In this document: positions 60,880 through 64,000 of the stretch, piece after piece
Numbering within the stretch: the first letter of the stretch is position 1
Layout of the letters: each line of letters opens with the position of its first letter
NCBI GenBank assembly: GCA_016806645.1
Contig: JACSYO010002006.1
Span: 1,385,001 to 1,449,000 of the forward strand
From: Ophiodon elongatus
Lineage: Eukaryota; Chordata; Actinopteri; Perciformes; Hexagrammidae
Direction of reading: 5' to 3'
DNA: 64,000 nucleotides
Position numbers and translations under genes: made by a program
Notes under the pieces: generated by a model
What the model saw: the letters and a program-made list of their open reading frames with translations, nothing else
What the model was told of the DNA's origin: nothing
Database searches by the model: none

Positions 60880-62438
60880 ATGGACAGTCCACGCTGGTTG
60901 CCCCTGGAGTCAAATCCAGAAGTATGTGTCGTTGATACCTCGTCAAACGTTATTGTGTTTATCGAAGCCATTCATCCACAAGCATGTGAGGGCTAGCTAA
61001 CTGTTTGTAGCTAGCAGCTAGAACAAAAGCTGAGCGCCGGTGTGGCCGCTTTGGCAAATCCAAAAGCAATTCGATTAATCATTTTTCTTTGTGTGCTTCC
61101 GTTTCAGGTCATGACCAAGGTGAGAATCTTCTTCAGGTTTACATTTAACACCAGATGGGTCTCGGTAATCGGCGACATGGGGCACTTGCAAAGGGACAAG
61201 GCCCACCCAGCAACGATGCTGCGGCCAACGTCCCGCGATCCGTAAAGAGTAAAGTGAAGTTGGGGAGGGGGGATGTCACGCGGCTGACCGCGACACGTTC
61301 AGTAACGTCCACCGAAAAATGGAGAGATTTCAGAACCCTCTGAGTAAAGTTGTCAACGTTACCTCGGATGAATCGCACTCAGTGCGGTCCACGTTTAGCA
61401 ATGGGAAGAGGCTGGACGTCCCGGTTCGTGCTGGGTCATCAGGGTCACGTGGTAAAGCTCGTACTGCACAGGTTTGGTCCTCATTATGAGGGGCCACGGA
61501 CGCGGGTGTTAAATCGGTACATTTCCAGTTTATTCATTGCGAGTGTAACCAGTCGGCACGCAGCAGGTCAGCTGTGCGTGTGGAATGGGATCTTTAGCCA
61601 CACTCAGTTGTGCAGATGGCAAATTGAGTTTCCAATAAAAGATGGGTTTGATTACAAACTGGTCTTTTTTTTGTGGCAATTGCTATTTTTTCTATATTTG
61701 GTACCAAAAATGCATTATTTATAGAAAACACCTTGTAAGCTTTCCGAACAGAACTTTACTATGCCGTCATGCAGTTAATATTCCTTTGAGTTTAATGACA
61801 TTTAAAACATTTATTTTATTTTATTATGTTCCAGACAGGACAGGAATAAGTTTTATCCGGAGTCTGCTATTACATACAACCTATCTCTGAGTCCACCTCG
61901 TCTACCTTGCTGAGATATCGTCAGGTTAGCTTTACTTCTTTGTATGCGTACAAATAAACTCAGCTTTTTTTTGAAGTTCGTCAACTGCTTGGGAATGAGA
62001 CCAACCTGGCAATTTGGAGATGTCTACGGACTGGATCCAGAGCTCCTCGGCATGGTACCGAGACCGGTGTGTGCAGTGCTGCTTCTCTTCCCAATGACAG
62101 ACAAGGTACTTCTTATGCAGTGTTGGTGTAAAATGTTTTAACCGCATGGTCATATAGACCATAACAGAGGTTATGCATGCATGTCGTGGCTTCAGGATTT
62201 CTACACATGTTGGACAGGATCATTTCCGTGCGATAAGAAACAATGTTCAACAGAGATTTTCTCTTTCTTCCTTCTGTCCAGTATGAGGCTTTCAAGCAAG
62301 AAGAGGAAGAGAAACTCAAGGGTGAGCGACAGGAGGTCTCCCCCGACGTCTACTTCATCAAGCAAACTATCGGGAACGCCTGTGGAACGATAGGGTTAAT
62401 TCATGCAGTGGCCAACAACCAGGCCCGCCTGGAATTCG
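60880..62438 (+). CDS. uchl3: Ubiquitin carboxyl-terminal hydrolase L3, 5' part (exons 1-4); continues beyond the window
   Basis: Coding exons: 60880-60921, 61108-61119, 61977-62105, 62282-62438. Together they encode the first 113 residues: MDSPRWLPLESNPE, VMTK, the FVNCLGMRPTWQF block with VPRPVCAVLLLFPMTDK, then QTIGNACGTIGLIHAVANN. Catalytic Cys95 lies in NACGTIG and oxyanion Gln89 in IKQTI, at the same numbers as human UCHL3. The general-base His and the Asp lie in later exons outside the window. The enzyme hydrolyses small adducts from the C terminus of ubiquitin and NEDD8. An upstream in-frame ATG at 60748 is open to this start, but family length favours 60880. Exon 4 ends in phase 1 (TTC G then GTGAGT). 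No further exon is found to 64000, so the next intron exceeds 1.5 kb. Confidence 0.93.
61108..61119 (+). other. uchl3: 12-nt microexon of uchl3
   Basis: A 12-nt exon encodes VMTK between a good acceptor (GTTTCAG) and a donor (GTGAGA). It replaces VTNQ of human UCHL3 and is needed to join PE of exon 1 to FVNCLG of exon 3 without a gap. Confidence 0.85.
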
Positions 62439-64000
62439 GTGAGTATTTATTCTGCTGACGGTTCGATGGGCGAGATGAGAAAGAATCCCAGTGGTGGGGG
62501 TGGGGGGGGGGGGATTACTGTAAATTGATCATGTAATGCGACATCCATTAAATCTGGATATTAATACATTTTGAAAAATGTGTTGATGAAAGCAAAACAA
62601 TGATTACATTTTTCTCAGCTAACCGTTTTGTATCACTTTGTAAATATCAAGAACAGATTTTATTCATCTACCTTACAATACCATTTGTTGACACTAGATG
62701 TCAACTGATAGTGGATTTTTAAACCCCCACGTTTGTCATGGCGCGCTGCTTTCTGAAAAAAAAAGAAAATCTCTCCTATGGTCGACGTGGAAACACTACA
62801 TGTAAGTCTGTCAGGCGCTGCGGTCGAATAGTCCTTTTTCCTTAGGAAGGTTCCTCACTGAGTGAAATGACCTGGAAGTATCTCAGTGGCCGCCATGATA
62901 AGAGCTGTTTTGAATTCTCTAAATGCAAAGAAAAGGAGCTTCAATGCCTCCTTACTTAGCTCCTTTAGCATACATAGGAAACACTGAACCTTCCTTTACA
63001 AAAAGGAAAGGAGATAATTCCGCCCCACAATTCCCTGCGGCGGCAACATTTAAAGTGACGCACCATTCGGACGTTCACGAGAACAAACGATCATGAAGAC
63101 AAACGCAGATCATGTAAATAACCGTTGATATAACTTGGAAATGAACTTTCAATAATCTGTTAAACCTGCTGGAAGACTACGAGCGTTACATTGCTGTAAA
63201 GTGATCAGTGACGTATTGATCTGCTCTCTCTGTTGTACTGCAGCCTCAGTCCTCACTCTTTGATTTGCCTTCAGTTCCAGAAGCTGAAACCCGATCTTTG
63301 ATAAAAGGTTAAACTGGACGAGCTCTTCAGTCTGAGTCATGTTTTTGATTATCATATTTTGAATCAACTACTTCGTCACATTACATTTTTAAAAACACTA
63401 CCAAGTCACTTCTAGGTCACACTGAGTCGTGTGGTGTTTCATGAACTATTGTCTGCATATTCTTTTGATCAGATTATAATCTGTATACAAACCATAACAA
63501 CAAAGAGGGATATGAGACAGTTAGGTGGGAGAATGTATTTAATTCAGCATGTTTGAAACTGAACAATGAGACAGTTTAGTAGCTTTGTTTTCTCTGTGAC
63601 AATCTCTTGGTTTCACTTTTATATTCATTGTAGTTTCATCGCTGCAGACTGATATCACTAACATGCATCTCCCGTCGCATCATAACTACGTAGCTTAGTG
63701 AAAGTCGGATTCTCTAAAAACCGCGCTTGTCTTTTCCTAACTCATGAATTCTCCTTCCCATCTTTCCTTGACCCCGTGACATTTTCCACAGAGGTCGAGG
63801 AAAAGTGATTAGGAAAGGACGTTAGGAGGTAATTTTTAGACTATTCGACTGCAGCCAGGCATTCCCAGCTGGAGCCCACTGAGTGACGGTGCCATCGGTC
63901 GACTCCTCGCTGGCACACCACCCCGGCTCTAGGGCTGCCACTAACGACTGATTAGTCCATCGACAACTTTACAGTTTAATAAACTATCAGTTCCCTTCAA
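62439..64000 (+). other. uchl3 intron 4 (partial)
   Basis: Follows the exon 4 donor. I searched for the next conserved block after LEF (the human SGSTLKKFLEE region) and found none. It contains a short poly-G run near 62500 and no other clear feature. Confidence 0.5.

Noticed and set aside
60719..61000. Open frame of 93 codons overlapping uchl3 exon 1
   Set aside because: Different frame from the conserved UCHL3 start, no homology.

Overview
The window is nuclear DNA from a teleost fish, most likely a percomorph. Three split vertebrate genes with conserved order can be rebuilt from it: tbc1d4 (minus), commd6 (minus) and uchl3 (plus). Human chromosome 13q22 has the same neighbours in the same order. 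The background is also teleost-like: dense (CA)n/(GT)n microsatellites, a Rex3-type (RTE clade) LINE with a GATG-type 3' tail, and several interspersed repeat families that I recognise as common in percomorph genomes.

Layout. 1-17.1 kb is gene-poor intergenic DNA (in human the gene on this side is KLF12), full of microsatellites, with one MITE-like inverted-repeat element, two copies of a common interspersed repeat and one unassigned exon-like open stretch. About 17.1-45.7 kb is tbc1d4. I rebuilt 23 coding exons with consensus splice sites except one; they join in frame to 3,726 nt (1,241 residues plus stop). About 45.7-52.9 kb is the tbc1d4 promoter region followed by a repeat complex: hairpin-forming palindromic elements, a damaged Rex3 LINE carrying a 53-bp internal tandem array, and the first of two long duplicated blocks. 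About 52.9-56.6 kb is commd6 (7 coding exons, 199 residues). 57.3-60.4 kb holds the second copy of the duplicated palindromic block. 60.9-64.0 kb holds the first four coding exons of uchl3, one of them only 12 nt; the gene continues beyond the window.

Function. Tbc1d4 (AS160) is a Rab GTPase-activating protein that links Akt signalling to GLUT4 vesicle traffic. Commd6 is a COMMD-family subunit of the Commander/CCC endosomal recycling machinery. Uchl3 is a cysteine deubiquitinase/deneddylase. They are neighbours by conserved synteny, not an operon.

The least explained part is the palindromic repeat family at 47-52 and 57.7-60.3 kb. Its hairpin arms carry a TATA-like box and a CRE-like TGACGTCA or near match, it has an 11-codon minisatellite, and it exists as two direct ~1.9-2.1 kb copies flanking commd6.
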